Shown: positions 1 to 9,102, counted from the first letter of the stretch. The stretch is 64,000 bases of DNA from Nannocystis sp. RBIL2 (GCF_026626745.1 NZ_JAPNJW010000001.1:2526001-2590000); one strand, 5' to 3'. Program-made: numbers and translations. Notes: generated by a model from the sequence alone, not told the origin.

Positions 1-1
1 A

Positions 2-115
2 GGCCTGGTGACGCTGCTCGGCTGGCGCAACAGCGAGGCGGTCCACGTCGATCGCCTGGTCCTCGGCGCTCCCTCCGCCGACGCGTACCCCAAGCTGGCC
101 GCCGAGCTGCCGTGA
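2..115 (+). CDS. C-terminal fragment of an unidentified protein
   Basis: An open frame enters from the left edge and ends at a TGA at 113-115, leaving 37 residues (GLVTLLGWRNSEAV...AELP). No start is present, so the gene begins outside the window. The fragment has no membrane segment and no motif I can assign to a family. The G+C-rich third codon positions match the neighbours. Its stop is 95 bp from the stop of the convergent STAS-domain gene. The function cannot be named from this piece. Confidence 0.6.
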   Translation, partial: GLVTLLGWRNSEAVHVDRLVLGAPSADAYPKLAAELP

Positions 116-191
116 GCCTCGGCGGGGCCGCGCGCGCGTCCCGCCAATGCACGCACATCACCGGCGGGGCCGCGTCCCCGCCAATGCACGT

Positions 192-208
192 ACATGTCCC
201 TGCGGACA
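192..208. repeat. GGACAT-type dyad beside the STAS gene stop
   Basis: ATGTCC and GGACAT flank a 4-base loop, two bases beyond the stop codon (211-213) of the leftward STAS-domain gene. It belongs to a dyad family seen repeatedly in this window, mostly next to gene ends. There is no T-tract, so a classical intrinsic terminator is not shown. Confidence 0.5.
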
Positions 209-210
209 TC

Positions 211-1338
211 TTACTTCGCCGCGCGCGCGGCCTTCTGCTCGCCGAGCCGGGCGATGCAGTGCTGCAGCGCGTCGCGCAGGCGGGCGTGGACCGTCACGTG
301 CGACAGGTCGACGCCGATCGCCACCATGGTCTGGGCGATCCGCGGGTGGATGCCGGTCAGCACGCCCTCGGCGCCGAGCAGGCCGATCGCCCGGATCATC
401 GCGATCAGGTGGCTGGCGGTGCCGGTGTCGACGACCTCGACGCCGGTGAGGTCGAGGATGGCGAAGCGGGCGCGCAGGCGGCCGACGGCCTGCAGCAGCT
501 CGTCCATGATCTCGGCGGTGCGCACGCTGTCGACGAGGCCGAGGATCGGCACCGTGATGATGCCCTCCCACACCTCGATGATCGGCGTCGAGAGCTCGCG
601 GATCACCTCCTGCTGCTTCTCGATCAGGTCGAGCTTGCCCTGCAGCTCGGCCTCGCGGCGGAGGGACTCGCGGAGGTCGAACGAGATGCCGACCATCGCC
701 GCGTCGGTGTCGCCGGGGTCGGCGACCGGCAGGTACCAGTTGCGCCACGGCACCCCGAGCACCTCGACCTCCTCGCCGCGGTAGGCCTCGCCGGCCAAGG
801 CCCGCCGGACCACGCCGTGCCCCGGGTGGTCCGGGAACGCCTCGAAGATGTTGCGGCCGACGAAGTGCTGCGGCGACAGCCCGACCGCCTGCATGCCCTT
901 GCCGTCCTGGAACAGGTAGTTGCCGGCCTTGTCGAGCGCCCACACCGAGACGTCGAGGCTCTCGATCACCGCCTCGAACATCTTCTCGGCCAGCGCGGCG
1001 CGGCGGTAGCGGCCGATTCGGGCGGTGACGTCGTGGCCGTGGATCGTCGCCCCCGCCGCGCGCCCGTCGGCGTCGCGCTCGAGTTGCCACCACGCCTGGA
1101 AATGCAGCACCTCGCCGCCGCGCCGCACCGCCTCGACCTCCGGCGTCTCGCGGTCTTCCGCCAGCAGCGCGGCCCAGTCGCCGGCGACGAGCGGCACGAC
1201 GTCGCCGAGCCCGCGCCCCAGCACCTCCGCCTCCGCCGCCGCGAACACCTGCTCGGCGCGGCGACTCCAGCCAGTCACCCGCAGCGCCTCGTCCACCTCG
1301 ATCACCACGTGCGGGCCGCGCTTGCTCCGGTCGTCCAT
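211..1338 (-). CDS. PAS-PAS-STAS protein, RsbR-like
   Basis: The product is a 375-residue cytoplasmic protein. Two PAS-like regions (about 1-110 and 115-235) are followed by a short linker and a C-terminal STAS domain (about 250-365). The STAS part has the RsbR-type signature: PIIEVWEGIITVPILG, then DLTGVEVVDTGTASHL with Asp304-Thr305. In Bacillus RsbR the equivalent Thr is phosphorylated by RsbT in the stressosome. By family, this protein would sense a signal through PAS and relay it to a partner-switching or anti-sigma cascade. No RsbS, RsbT or RsbU homologue lies next to it, so its partner is unknown. The ATG start was chosen because it precedes the first PAS-like strand. A dyad lies just past the stop. 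Domain call is fairly sure; the pathway is inferred. Confidence 0.85.
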   Translation of the reverse strand: MDDRSKRGPHVVIEVDEALRVTGWSRRAEQVFAAAEAEVLGRGLGDVVPLVAGDWAALLAEDRETPEVEAVRRGGEVLHFQAWWQLERDADGRAAGATIHGHDVTARIGRYRRAALAEKMFEAVIESLDVSVWALDKAGNYLFQDGKGMQAVGLSPQHFVGRNIFEAFPDHPGHGVVRRALAGEAYRGEEVEVLGVPWRNWYLPVADPGDTDAAMVGISFDLRESLRREAELQGKLDLIEKQQEVIRELSTPIIEVWEGIITVPILGLVDSVRTAEIMDELLQAVGRLRARFAILDLTGVEVVDTGTASHLIAMIRAIGLLGAEGVLTGIHPRIAQTMVAIGVDLSHVTVHARLRDALQHCIARLGEQKAARAAK

Positions 1339-1537
1339 CGTCGGTCCTTATCTATCATGTGCCGACCGGCGCGGACGGCGTGCGGACTCCGTTCAGACCG
1401 TGTGCGCCGATTTCCCCACATGCTGCGCCGAGCCGGCCAGGCGCGGCGAAATCATCGGCTCTCCGGATGCAGACAGCTCACAATCGCCCGCGTCACCGCC
1501 TGGCCGATCGGACATGTCGCCAGCGCGGTTGCGTCCC

Positions 1538-1551
1538 TGTCTCTTCGGACA
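1538..1551. repeat. TGTC/GACA dyad
   Basis: TGTC (1538-1541) and GACA (1548-1551) flank the loop TCTTCG, which reads CGAAGA on the minus strand. It lies six bases past the stop of the leftward small membrane protein gene. Arms and loop resemble the stronger hairpin at 21318-21341. A further GGACATGTC half-site lies at about 1510-1518. Confidence 0.4.
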
Positions 1552-1557
1552 TCCCGG

Positions 1558-1857
1558 TCAGCGCGGCCACCACAGGTAAAACGACAGCGGGCCGAGGGTG
1601 GCGAGCATCCCCCCGGCACACACGAAGTGGAGGACGCCGACGAAGACCGCGGCGCCGCCCTCGACCTCGCCGTGGAGGAGGCGACCGCTCGCGGCGCGGC
1701 CGAACAGGACAGTGCGGCGCAAGGTCACCCCGCGCACGCCCCAGCGGATCGTCAGCGCCACGCCGACCACCAGCAGCACCGGCAGGAGCAGCCGCAAGAA
1801 CGTCACGTCGCGCAGCTGGTCGGCCGCGCCGGCGAAGGCCTGCAGGTATCCGTTCAC
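1558..1857 (-). CDS. Small membrane protein, unknown function
   Basis: With the GTG at 1855-1857 as start, the product is 99 residues (MNGYLQAFAGAADQL...). An upstream ATG at 1980 would add a basic, Arg/Gly-rich stretch that does not look like real protein, so I prefer the GTG. Two hydrophobic segments are visible: FLRLLLPVLLVVGVALTI (about residues 20-37) and a second near the C-terminus (GGAAVFVGVLHFVCAGGMLATLGPLSFYLWW). Between them is a basic loop with RRTVLFGRA. This predicts an inner-membrane protein with two or three passes. No family is recognised. It lies between the STAS gene and the divergent protein kinase, with no evident functional link. Confidence 0.55.
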   Translation of the reverse strand: MNGYLQAFAGAADQLRDVTFLRLLLPVLLVVGVALTIRWGVRGVTLRRTVLFGRAASGRLLHGEVEGGAAVFVGVLHFVCAGGMLATLGPLSFYLWWPR

Positions 1858-2021
1858 GCGGTCACTGTACTGCGACCCCCCGACGCGCGGCGCGCGGGGA
1901 CCCCCGCGCCCGCGCCAGGGCTTCGGCGCGCCTGCACGCAGGAGGCCGCGAAATCGCCCGCGCTCCGATGGCGATTCCACGCAATTGACCCCGGCGCGTC
2001 CGACACTGATCCTCCGCCCTT

Positions 2022-4952
2022 ATGACCGGCGAGGACGAGAGCCTGGGGGCGACCCTCGCCGCGACCGGTCAGACGACGAACACCGACTCGGGCGAGGTCG
2101 AGCTGCGCGCGCCGCCGCCGGGCGCGGGCACGCGGGTCGACAAGGAGATCGTCAAGCGGGCCCTGTTCCCCGGGCGCGGCGGGCCGCTGCGGATCGGCCG
2201 CTTCACCGTGCTGGGCCAGGTCGGCCGCGGGGCCATGGGCGTGGTGTACGCCTGCTACGACGACCTGCTCGACCGCAAGGTCGCGGTCAAGCTGCTCAAG
2301 CACACGGCCGCCGGCGATCCCTCGGCGGCGCAGGTCCGGCTGCTGCGCGAGGCCCAGGCGCTGGCCCGGCTCGACCACCCCAACGTGGTGAAGATCCACG
2401 ACGTCGGCACCTTCGAGGATCGCGTCTACCTCGCGATGGAGTTCGTCGACGGCCAGACGCTCGGCGCCTGGCTCACGGCCGCGCCGCGCCCGTGGCGGGA
2501 GATCCTCGCGGTCGTGATCGCCGCCGGCGAGGGCCTCGCCGCGGCCCACGCGAAGGGCCTGGTCCACCGCGACATCAAGCCCGACAACATCATGGTCGAC
2601 GGCGACGGCCGCGTGCGCGTGATGGACTTCGGGCTCGCCCGCGCCGAGGCCTCGGCGGCGCCTTCCGGCGAGCTCGCGGGCGCGGGCCCCTCGACCGCGC
2701 TCACCCACACCGGGGCGATCATGGGCACGCCGGCCTTCATGGCGCCGGAGCAGTTCTTGGGCGAGCCGGTCGACGCCCGCTCCGACCAGTTCGCCCTGTG
2801 CGCCACCGCCTGGGAGGCGCTCTACGGCCAGCGGCCGTTCGCCGGCGACACCCTGCCGACCCTGATGGCCAGCGTCACCGCCGGCGTCGTCACCCCGCCG
2901 CCGCGGGCCCGCGCGCCGCAGTGGCTGCGCAGGGTCCTGGAGCGCGGCCTCTCGCGCGACCAGGCGGCCCGCTTCGCCGACACCCGGGCCCTGCTGCAGG
3001 CCCTGCGCGCCGACCCGACCCGCCGGCGCCGGACCTTCGCAATCGTCGCCGGCGCGCTCGCGCTGCTCTCGGCCGGCGTCGGCGCGGCCCAGGTCGCCGA
3101 GCGGCGCACGCTCGCCGCCTGCGAGGCCACCGCCTCGGCGGTGTTCGCCGACTGGGACGAGCCCGCCCACGCCGCGCTCGAGCAGGCCTTCCTCGCCACC
3201 GGAGCCGCCCACGCCGCCGCGACCTTCGCCCGCGCCGCGCCGTGGCTCGATCGCTGGGCCGCCTCGTGGCACGCGGTCGCCGACGCCGCCTGCCGCGCCC
3301 ACCGCCAAGGCGCCACCTGGGACGGCGAGCAGTACGCCCGTGCCGTCGACTGCCTCGCCGAGGCCCGCGGCAACTTCGTCGCGCTCGTCGGCGAGCTGCG
3401 GCGCGTCGACGCGGCCAGCCTCACCGAGGCCACCAGCGCCGCCGCAGCGCTCGCCACCCCCGAGCTGTGCGCCGACCCGACCTACCTGCGCGAGCGGCCG
3501 CTCTTGCGCTTCGACCAGCGCGCGCAGATCTCCGCGGTGCGCGCCCGGCTGGCCCGGGCCGGCTCGCTCGCGGCCGCCGGGCGCTACGCCGAGGGCCTGC
3601 CGGTCGCGCGCGAGGCCCTGCACGCCGCCCGGGTCGTCGGCTGGCCGGCCCTGGTCGCCCAGGCCGAGCTGCGCGCCGCCGGTCTGGCCGAGCACACCGG
3701 CGCCTACGCCGAGGCCGAGGCCGGCCTCCTGCGCGCCCTGGCGGCCGCCCGCGAGGCCCGCTCGGCCCGCCTCGCCCTCCAGGCCAGCACCGAGCTGGTG
3801 TTCGTGGTCGGCTACCGCGGCTCGCGGCTGGCCGAGGGCAAGGTGTGGGCCGAGTCGGCGCGGACCCAGCTCGCCCTGCTGGCCGGCGCCCACCCGCTCG
3901 AGCAGGCCGACCTCGACAGCAACCTCGCTGGCGTCCAGTACGTCGGCGGCGAGCTCGGCGCGGCCGTCGACCTCTACGCCCGCGTCCTCGGCGCCCGCGA
4001 GGCCGCCCTCGGCGAGCAGCACCCGCGCGTCGCCGACAGCGTCAACAACCTCGCCAGCGTGCGCTACGCCACCGGCGCGATCGACGAGGCCGCGCGCCTC
4101 TACGCCCGCTCTCTGGCGATCTACGAACAGGTCCTCGGCGAGGACCACCCGCAGGTCGCGACCACCCTCAACAACATCGCTCTGGTCCACGAGGCCCTCG
4201 GCACCTACGACCCGGCGATCGCCGCCCTCACCCGCGCCCTGGCGATCCGCGAGGCCACCTTCGGCCGCGAGCACGCCTCGGTCGCCACCTCGCTGTGCAA
4301 CCTCGCCCTCGTGTACGAGGCCAGCGGCGTCTTCGACGAGGCCGCGCGGCTGTTCCTGCGGGCCCTGGCGATCCAGGAGCGGGCGCTCGGCCCCCACCAC
4401 CCGCTGGTCGCCGACACCCTGCACAACCTCGCCACCGTCCGCTACGACACCGGCGACCTCGCCGAGTCGGGGCGCCTGCTGAAGCGCGCCCTGGCGATCT
4501 ACGAGCGCCGCCTCGGCCCGCACCACCCGTCGACCGTCTCGAGCGTGGCCGCCCTCGGCCAGCTCCTCACCGCCACCGGCGCCCACGAGGACGCGCTGAA
4601 GCTGTTCGCCCGCGCCCTCGCCAGCCAGGAGCAGGTCTTGGGCTCCGACCACGCGAGCATCGCCCACACCCTGCTCGGCCGCGGCGACGCCCTGATCGGC
4701 CTCGGCCGCCCCGCCGAGGCGGTCCCCGAGCTCGAGCGGGCGCTGGCGATCCGCGAGGCCGCGCAGGTCCAGCCCGAGGAGCTCGCCGAGGCCCGCTTCG
4801 CTGTCGCCCGCGCCCTGTGGGACGCGGGCAGCGACCGCACCCGCGCCCGCGCCCTGGCCGAACAGGCCGCCACGACCTACCCCACGGCCCCCGGCACCGA
4901 AGCCGCCCGCGCCGACCTGAACGAGTGGCTGGCCCGCCACCCGGCCCCGTGA
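2022..4952 (+). CDS. Membrane-anchored Ser/Thr protein kinase with TPR sensor domain
   Basis: The 976-residue product starts at the ATG at 2022. Residues about 58-330 form a complete Hanks-type kinase domain: Gly loop GQVGRGAMGVVY, catalytic Lys90 (VAVKLLK), HRDIKPDN with Asp184, DFG with Asp202, and MGTPAFMAPEQ in the activation segment. All catalytic residues are present, so it should be active. A single transmembrane helix (about 337-358) follows. The C-terminal part, predicted extracytoplasmic, is Ala-rich and carries at least seven kinesin-light-chain-type TPR units of about 42 residues from about residue 620 (for example ALAIREATFGREHASVATSL). This architecture is a common myxobacterial type in which TPRs are thought to bind regulatory partners. 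The substrate is unknown. The gene stands alone, divergent from the small membrane protein gene, and is followed by dyads at 4977-5027. Confidence 0.95.
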   Translation: MTGEDESLGATLAATGQTTNTDSGEVELRAPPPGAGTRVDKEIVKRALFPGRGGPLRIGRFTVLGQVGRGAMGVVYACYDDLLDRKVAVKLLKHTAAGDPSAAQVRLLREAQALARLDHPNVVKIHDVGTFEDRVYLAMEFVDGQTLGAWLTAAPRPWREILAVVIAAGEGLAAAHAKGLVHRDIKPDNIMVDGDGRVRVMDFGLARAEASAAPSGELAGAGPSTALTHTGAIMGTPAFMAPEQFLGEPVDARSDQFALCATAWEALYGQRPFAGDTLPTLMASVTAGVVTPPPRARAPQWLRRVLERGLSRDQAARFADTRALLQALRADPTRRRRTFAIVAGALALLSAGVGAAQVAERRTLAACEATASAVFADWDEPAHAALEQAFLATGAAHAAATFARAAPWLDRWAASWHAVADAACRAHRQGATWDGEQYARAVDCLAEARGNFVALVGELRRVDAASLTEATSAAAALATPELCADPTYLRERPLLRFDQRAQISAVRARLARAGSLAAAGRYAEGLPVAREALHAARVVGWPALVAQAELRAAGLAEHTGAYAEAEAGLLRALAAAREARSARLALQASTELVFVVGYRGSRLAEGKVWAESARTQLALLAGAHPLEQADLDSNLAGVQYVGGELGAAVDLYARVLGAREAALGEQHPRVADSVNNLASVRYATGAIDEAARLYARSLAIYEQVLGEDHPQVATTLNNIALVHEALGTYDPAIAALTRALAIREATFGREHASVATSLCNLALVYEASGVFDEAARLFLRALAIQERALGPHHPLVADTLHNLATVRYDTGDLAESGRLLKRALAIYERRLGPHHPSTVSSVAALGQLLTATGAHEDALKLFARALASQEQVLGSDHASIAHTLLGRGDALIGLGRPAEAVPELERALAIREAAQVQPEELAEARFAVARALWDAGSDRTRARALAEQAATTYPTAPGTEAARADLNEWLARHPAP

Positions 4953-4976
4953 GCGGCGAGTATCGCGTGTCATTCA

Positions 4977-5000
4977 GGACATGCCCTAAAGGGCATGTCC
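4977..5000. terminator. Perfect GGACATGCCCT palindrome after kinase gene
   Basis: GGACATGCCCT (4977-4987) and AGGGCATGTCC (4990-5000) form an uninterrupted 11-bp stem with a 2-base centre, 24 bases past the kinase stop. It lacks a T-tract. It could end transcription, stabilise the 3' end, or be a protein-binding dyad of the GGACATG family. Confidence 0.5.
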
Positions 5001-5005
5001 CTATC

Positions 5006-5027
5006 AACATGTTTCAAAAAGCATGTT
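5006..5027. repeat. AACATG/CATGTT dyad
   Basis: AACATG (5006-5011) pairs with CATGTT (5022-5027) around an A-rich 10-base loop. A further GGGGCATGTCC half-site follows at 5032-5042. Together with 4977-5000 it makes a cluster of three related elements. Confidence 0.4.
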
Positions 5028-5042
5028 CATTGGGGCATGTCC

Positions 5043-6150
5043 ATTCGCTCTCACGCCCGCCGGCCTCGACAGCGCCTCGCCGCGCTCCTCGAGCCTCCGC
5101 CCGACAGCGCCGCTCGCAATCGTCTGTTTCCACCGGGCACGGCCTCGTTCATCGCCTGAGGGCGACCGCGGCGCTCCCCGGGCCTCCTCTCGACGAACGT
5201 TTGCATGCGTCGGTTTCCGCCGAACTCACCACCTCACGGTCTCGTCCGCATCGTCGACAAGCAACGATCTCGAGCCACGTACCCGCTACGCCCCAGGAAC
5301 GCTCGCAATCGTCTACTTCACCGAGCTCCCCCCACGGCCCTCCGACATCACCTCGCCCGGGCGACGCACGCCGCCCCTCGAGCTGCGCACGCCAGCGTCT
5401 GTTCCACCGCCAAGGACGTCCGTCGCCGCCGCCCGAGCCTCGCGCGGCGTCCCTCGAGCTGCACCTGACAGCGTCTCTTCCGCTGCCAAGGACGTCCGTC
5501 GCCACCGCCCGAGCCTCGCGCGGCGTCCCTCGAGCTGCGCCTGACCGCGTCTGTTCCACCGCCAAGGACGTCCGTCGCCCTTCCTCGCCGGGCGACACCC
5601 GGCCCTCTCCGAGCGCACGCGCCCGACCGCGCGATCCCGGCAGAGCCGCGAAGCGAGCTCGACGGCCGCCCCGCAAGGCATCGGCGTCGCTATCCGCACG
5701 AGCTGAGCGGTCGCCCACCGGTACACACGAGCATTGCCCTGATGCCGCGGCGGGCGAGTCCCTGCATTGCCCGAGACCCGCCGGCCGGTGCGGCGAACCT
5801 CATGGAGCATCGGCGTCACGCGAGTGCGGCGAATCCGTCACGGCTCCGCCCAGTCCGATCATTCGCCTCAGGTCCGGCACGATCGGGACGCCGCCGCGAT
5901 CCTGATCGTCCCCTCCGCCGGCGCCGGCCACGACGGCGCTCTTCTGTCTTTTTGGGAGAGTATTACGAATGCGTCACGGCGCCAGGTTCGCACCGCGAAC
6001 TCGGCGCCGATCGCCTGTCTCCACGAGTCTCGACATTTCATCGACCCTTGCCCCGCCGTAACTTGGCAGTGCACGCCGCGCATGCCAGCCTGGCCGCACA
6101 GTCGTGGCTCGCTATTCGCCGTACCTCGCTCCGACCGGCGCACGCCCGTC
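5043..6150. other. Long non-coding stretch with degenerate repeats
   Basis: No reading frame here has convincing start, codon use and protein character. The left half (to about 5600) is built from degenerate direct repeats: CGCTCGCAATCGTCT recurs near 5110 and 5300, CCTCGAGCTGC recurs several times, and a clean 76-bp tandem repeat begins at 5395. The right half, 5600-6150, is lower in G+C near 5940-6060 and may hold the promoter of the membrane protein gene at 6151. Frames stay open on both strands because of base composition and repeats. Confidence 0.5.
5395..5580. repeat. 76-bp tandem direct repeat, about 2.4 copies
   Basis: Copies begin with GCGTCT at 5395, 5471 and 5547, an exact 76-bp period. 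Each contains CCAAGGACGTCCGTCGCC, and the first two continue through CCCGAGCCTCGCGCGG and CCTCGAGCTGC. The third copy is cut off after GTCCGTCGCC. Because 76 is not a multiple of three, the repeat does not encode a periodic peptide, which argues for a non-coding element. Confidence 0.8.
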
Positions 6151-7587
6151 ATGAGCGCTCCATCCCGCATGTTCGCGCGCGCCGTCGCCCCGCTCGGGGC
6201 CGCCGGCACGCGCCTCGCGTGGCGGACCGCCGGCGTGGCGATGGTCCTCCACTGGCTGCAGGGCCTGCGCTCCGCGACGCTGCTCGACTACCTCGGCGCG
6301 CGGCCCCTCGGCTTTCACCTCGCCGGCCTGGGCGGCCTCCTGCTGGTCGCGCTCGGCCCCCGCCTCGCCCTGCTCGTCCCGCTCGCCGCCGCCTGGTCGT
6401 GGCTCTGCTACGCCGTGCCCGCGGGCGCGGCCGGGCCCATGGTCAAGGTCGTCGACGAGTACGCCCTGTTCGCCCTGCTCCCGCTGCTCGCAGTCGCCAG
6501 CGCATGCGTCACCTGGTCCGAAGGACATATCGGTGATCGCGGCCGCCCCGCCGAATCGGCCGGTCAGCGGTGGGTCCTACGAATCTGCGTCACCGCCGCG
6601 CTCGGGTTCGCGGCCCTGCACAAGCTCAACACCGACTTCCTCGCCCCTGCAACCTCGTGCGCCGACCTGGCCGGGCGGTTGAGCGAGTTCTGGGCCGTCC
6701 CCGCGCCCACGCCCGCGCCGTGGACCCTCGTCGCCCTCGAGGCCCTGGCCGTCCCGCTGCTGTGGTTCTATCCGCGCCTCGGCCTGCTGTGGACCCTCGC
6801 CCTGGTCGCCGGCCTCGGCCACATCGGGCCCGCCGCCTTCAACACCCTGCTCCTCGGCGCGGCCCTCGGCTTCGTGCCCGAGCGCGACGTCGCCGCTCTG
6901 GCCGTCACGCTGCGGCGGCGCGGCCTGTGGCTCGCGCTCGCCGGCCTGGTCCTGCTGTCGATCTCCCACGCCCTCTACCGCGGGCCCAACAACTGGTCGA
7001 TCTTCGCCGTCTTCCAGGCCGTCCTGCTGCTCGCCGCGTGCCTCGCGGCCGTGGGCCTGCGCGACGCCGCCGGCTCGTGGTCGTTCGCGCCGAGGCGGTC
7101 GCGCCTGCGCCTGCCCGGCGGACCGCATCACCGCAGCTTCGCCGTCGCCACGATCGCCCTGCTGCTGGCGCTCGGCTCCTCGCCCTACCTCGGCCTGAAG
7201 TACCGCTACAGCTTCGCCATGCTCAGCAACCTGCGCGTCGACGACGCCCGGTGGAACAGCCTGATCGTGCCGCGCCAGATCCGGCTGACGCGCCACGATC
7301 CGTTCGTCCACGTGCTCCGGGTCGAGCCCGCGTTGCCGCGCGGCAAGAAGCGCGAGCCCGTCCTCGCCCCCGGCGTCTACAGCTCGGACGAATTCCGCCG
7401 CCGCTTCGAGGCCGCGCGCCGGCACCAGCGCCGGTCCGCGCTCGAGCTGCGCTACCACGGCCAATTGTTGAAGAGCCCCGACCTCGCCGCCGATCTCAAC
7501 ATCCTCGGCTTCGTCGAATCGCTGCCGGGAGCGCCGCTGTACCAGCCGGCCCTGACGCTCCGCGCCCCGCAGCCCTGCATCCATTGA
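6151..7587 (+). CDS. Polytopic membrane protein, HTTM-like
   Basis: From the ATG at 6151 the product is 478 residues. An in-frame extension to 5767 exists but reads like translated non-coding DNA. At least eight hydrophobic segments lie between residues 20 and 360, including VALGPRLALLVPLAAAWSWL and LWLALAGLVLLSISHALY. The soluble C-terminal 130 residues begin with GLKYRYSFAMLSNLRVDDARWNSLIVP. This resembles the SFAMxSNLR motif I associate, from memory, with HTTM-like proteins related to vitamin-K-dependent carboxylase. No catalytic function can be assigned. It ends 315 bp from the stop of the convergent metallohydrolase gene and appears monocistronic. Confidence 0.8.
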   Translation: MSAPSRMFARAVAPLGAAGTRLAWRTAGVAMVLHWLQGLRSATLLDYLGARPLGFHLAGLGGLLLVALGPRLALLVPLAAAWSWLCYAVPAGAAGPMVKVVDEYALFALLPLLAVASACVTWSEGHIGDRGRPAESAGQRWVLRICVTAALGFAALHKLNTDFLAPATSCADLAGRLSEFWAVPAPTPAPWTLVALEALAVPLLWFYPRLGLLWTLALVAGLGHIGPAAFNTLLLGAALGFVPERDVAALAVTLRRRGLWLALAGLVLLSISHALYRGPNNWSIFAVFQAVLLLAACLAAVGLRDAAGSWSFAPRRSRLRLPGGPHHRSFAVATIALLLALGSSPYLGLKYRYSFAMLSNLRVDDARWNSLIVPRQIRLTRHDPFVHVLRVEPALPRGKKREPVLAPGVYSSDEFRRRFEAARRHQRRSALELRYHGQLLKSPDLAADLNILGFVESLPGAPLYQPALTLRAPQPCIH

Positions 7588-7902
7588 CGCGTCGCGTCCT
7601 CGGCGGGCGAGCGCGCGCAGCTCGGCAGCCCCCTCGATTCATCCATCAGCTCGCCCTGTCGCGCCGCGCTCGCCGGGAATCACATATGTAATCGATTCAC
7701 CGAAAATCGAGCCCACGCAACATTCACCCTTCGCGCGGCGAATCTCGACTTCGTTAAATCCTCCAATCCGCACCACTGTCTACCGTGCGAGGCTCGCTGC
7801 GAGGCGGCGTCTTGCCATTCCCTCGCCGCTCCTCGCAAGACGGACAATCCGCCGGTCCCGGCCGACCGTCTCGCCGACAAAAACAGTCATTGCTGTCCGC
7901 GC
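7588..7902. other. Convergent intergenic region
   Basis: This is 315 bp between the stops of two convergent genes. It is less G+C-rich around 7680-7760. I see no clear hairpin with a T-tract, no repeat and no plausible gene. Confidence 0.4.
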
Positions 7903-8838
7903 TCACAGCCGCGGCAGCGCCGCGAAGCTGCGGGCGTCGTGCGCCGGCAAGAGCACTATTTCGGGAAAGCGCGCCGCGATCGCGGCGACCCGCAGCAGGT
8001 TCTCGCGCACTCCCTCGGCGTCCGCGTCGGCCAGCACGCGCAGCAGCCAGGCCCGCTCGGCCCGCTCGGTGATGCCCTCGAGCTGCCACACCAGATCGCC
8101 GAGGAAAGCGTAGCGGCGCTCCCCCGGCAGCGTGACGAACACGATCACCGACCCGGGCGTGTGCCCGAAGGCCGGCACCACCACGATCGCGCCGTCGCCG
8201 TACAGATCGTGGCTCGCGGGGAAGCCGAGGTAGGGCCCGCCGTCGAAGCGGTATGCCTCGTACCGGACCTCCGCGAACCCCCGCGCCACCGCGGTGAGCG
8301 AGCCGCCCTCGGCGACGAACGCCCGCTCCTCCGCGGGGACGAGCACCGGCGTCCCGGGGAAGTCGGGCACGCCGCTGACGTGATCCCAGTGCGCGTGAGT
8401 CAGAAGAATGCCGCGCAGGCGCTCGCGCGCGTAGCCGGCCGCGTCGAGCTGATCGGCCGCCGGCGTCGCGGCCTCGTAGCGGGTCGTGGCCCGGAAGTAG
8501 AGCGGCATCTGCCCGAAGTGCGCATCGATGTCGCGACCGAAGCCCGTGTCGATCAGGACGTCGCCGCGCGGGTGACGAACCAGCGCCGCGCTCATCGTGA
8601 ACTCGCGGCGATCGGAGAACGCCCCGCCGCGGTAGGCAAAGCCCGCGCTGCGCCGCGTCAGCCCCGTCGGCAGGTGGACCAGCGCCATCTCGGCCGGCGG
8701 CGACGCGCGCGGCAGCTCGCCGACGAGCTCGGGCGGCGCCGGCAACGGGTCCGCCCGGAAGGAGCTCGCCAGCAACGCGAGCGGCACGCCCACCGCCAGG
8801 GCGAGGACGAGCCAGCGCGCGCGGGTCCGTCGATTCAC
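7903..8838 (-). CDS. Metallo-beta-lactamase-fold hydrolase with N-terminal membrane anchor
   Basis: The likely start is the GTG at 8836-8838, preceded by a run of six G (shifted Shine-Dalgarno), giving 311 residues beginning MNRRTRARWLVLALAVG. Upstream in-frame ATGs would place about 58 non-protein-like residues before a typical signal anchor. A hydrophobic segment (about 9-27) suggests export or membrane anchoring. The metal-binding HxHxDH motif is present as THAHWDH, followed by an AFGHTPGSVIVF region (third histidine), FLGDLVWQ (metal-bridging Asp) and LLPAHD near the C-terminus (last His). By family this is a zinc-dependent hydrolase of the lactonase/glyoxalase II type. The substrate is unknown. 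It is divergent from the histone-like gene at 9103, with two dyads between them. Confidence 0.88.
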   Translation of the reverse strand: MNRRTRARWLVLALAVGVPLALLASSFRADPLPAPPELVGELPRASPPAEMALVHLPTGLTRRSAGFAYRGGAFSDRREFTMSAALVRHPRGDVLIDTGFGRDIDAHFGQMPLYFRATTRYEAATPAADQLDAAGYARERLRGILLTHAHWDHVSGVPDFPGTPVLVPAEERAFVAEGGSLTAVARGFAEVRYEAYRFDGGPYLGFPASHDLYGDGAIVVVPAFGHTPGSVIVFVTLPGERRYAFLGDLVWQLEGITERAERAWLLRVLADADAEGVRENLLRVAAIAARFPEIVLLPAHDARSFAALPRL

Positions 8839-8986
8839 CCCCCCAGCATAGACGAGGACGACCCACGCCGGGGGGCCCCCCCGACCGAGCGAAGGCGCTC
8901 CGGGCTCCGGCCGACCCCGCGGAGCTTGCTCCGCGTCATCCGCGATGCCTCCCTGCCCTCCGTCACGCCCAGGAACGGGGGTACCT

Positions 8987-8999
8987 ACCTCACTGAGGT
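8987..8999. promoter_or_regulatory. Palindromic operator candidate ACCTCA-C-TGAGGT
   Basis: A perfect 6+1+6 palindrome lies between the divergent metallohydrolase (start 8838) and histone-like (start 9103) genes. Its size and position suit a dimeric repressor site. No cognate regulator is adjacent. Confidence 0.35.
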
Positions 9000-9017
9000 C
9001 AAAGCGATACACAGTCG

Positions 9018-9034
9018 GGCGTGGTTATCACGCC
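9018..9034. promoter_or_regulatory. GGCGTG/CACGCC dyad
   Basis: A 6-bp perfect inverted repeat around GTTAT, 69 bp upstream of the histone-like start at 9103. It is either an operator or a 5' leader hairpin. Confidence 0.35.
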
Positions 9035-9102
9035 AGAATGCCTAGGCGCCCGTGGTAAAAATCGCCGGCCCCGCGAGGCGCGGTCGACGAAGGGCGGCGA
9101 GG

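Noticed and set aside
112..2025. A long plus-strand frame opposite the STAS gene
   Set aside because: It is the GC-driven shadow of the minus-strand PAS-STAS gene and continues through non-coding DNA. Its translation is His/Arg/Ala-rich without domains.
1854..4973. A 1039-residue minus-strand frame opposite the kinase gene
   Set aside because: The Gly/Ala/Arg-rich translation has no motif, while the plus strand encodes a complete kinase with all catalytic residues.
5149..5718. Minus-strand 189-residue frame over the 76-bp repeats
   Set aside because: The repeat period is not a multiple of three, the translation is Arg/Gly/Ser-rich, and no ribosome site is seen.
5767..6150. N-terminal extension of the HTTM-like membrane protein
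   Set aside because: The translation lacks protein character. The ATG at 6151 directly precedes the amphipathic and hydrophobic start of the protein.
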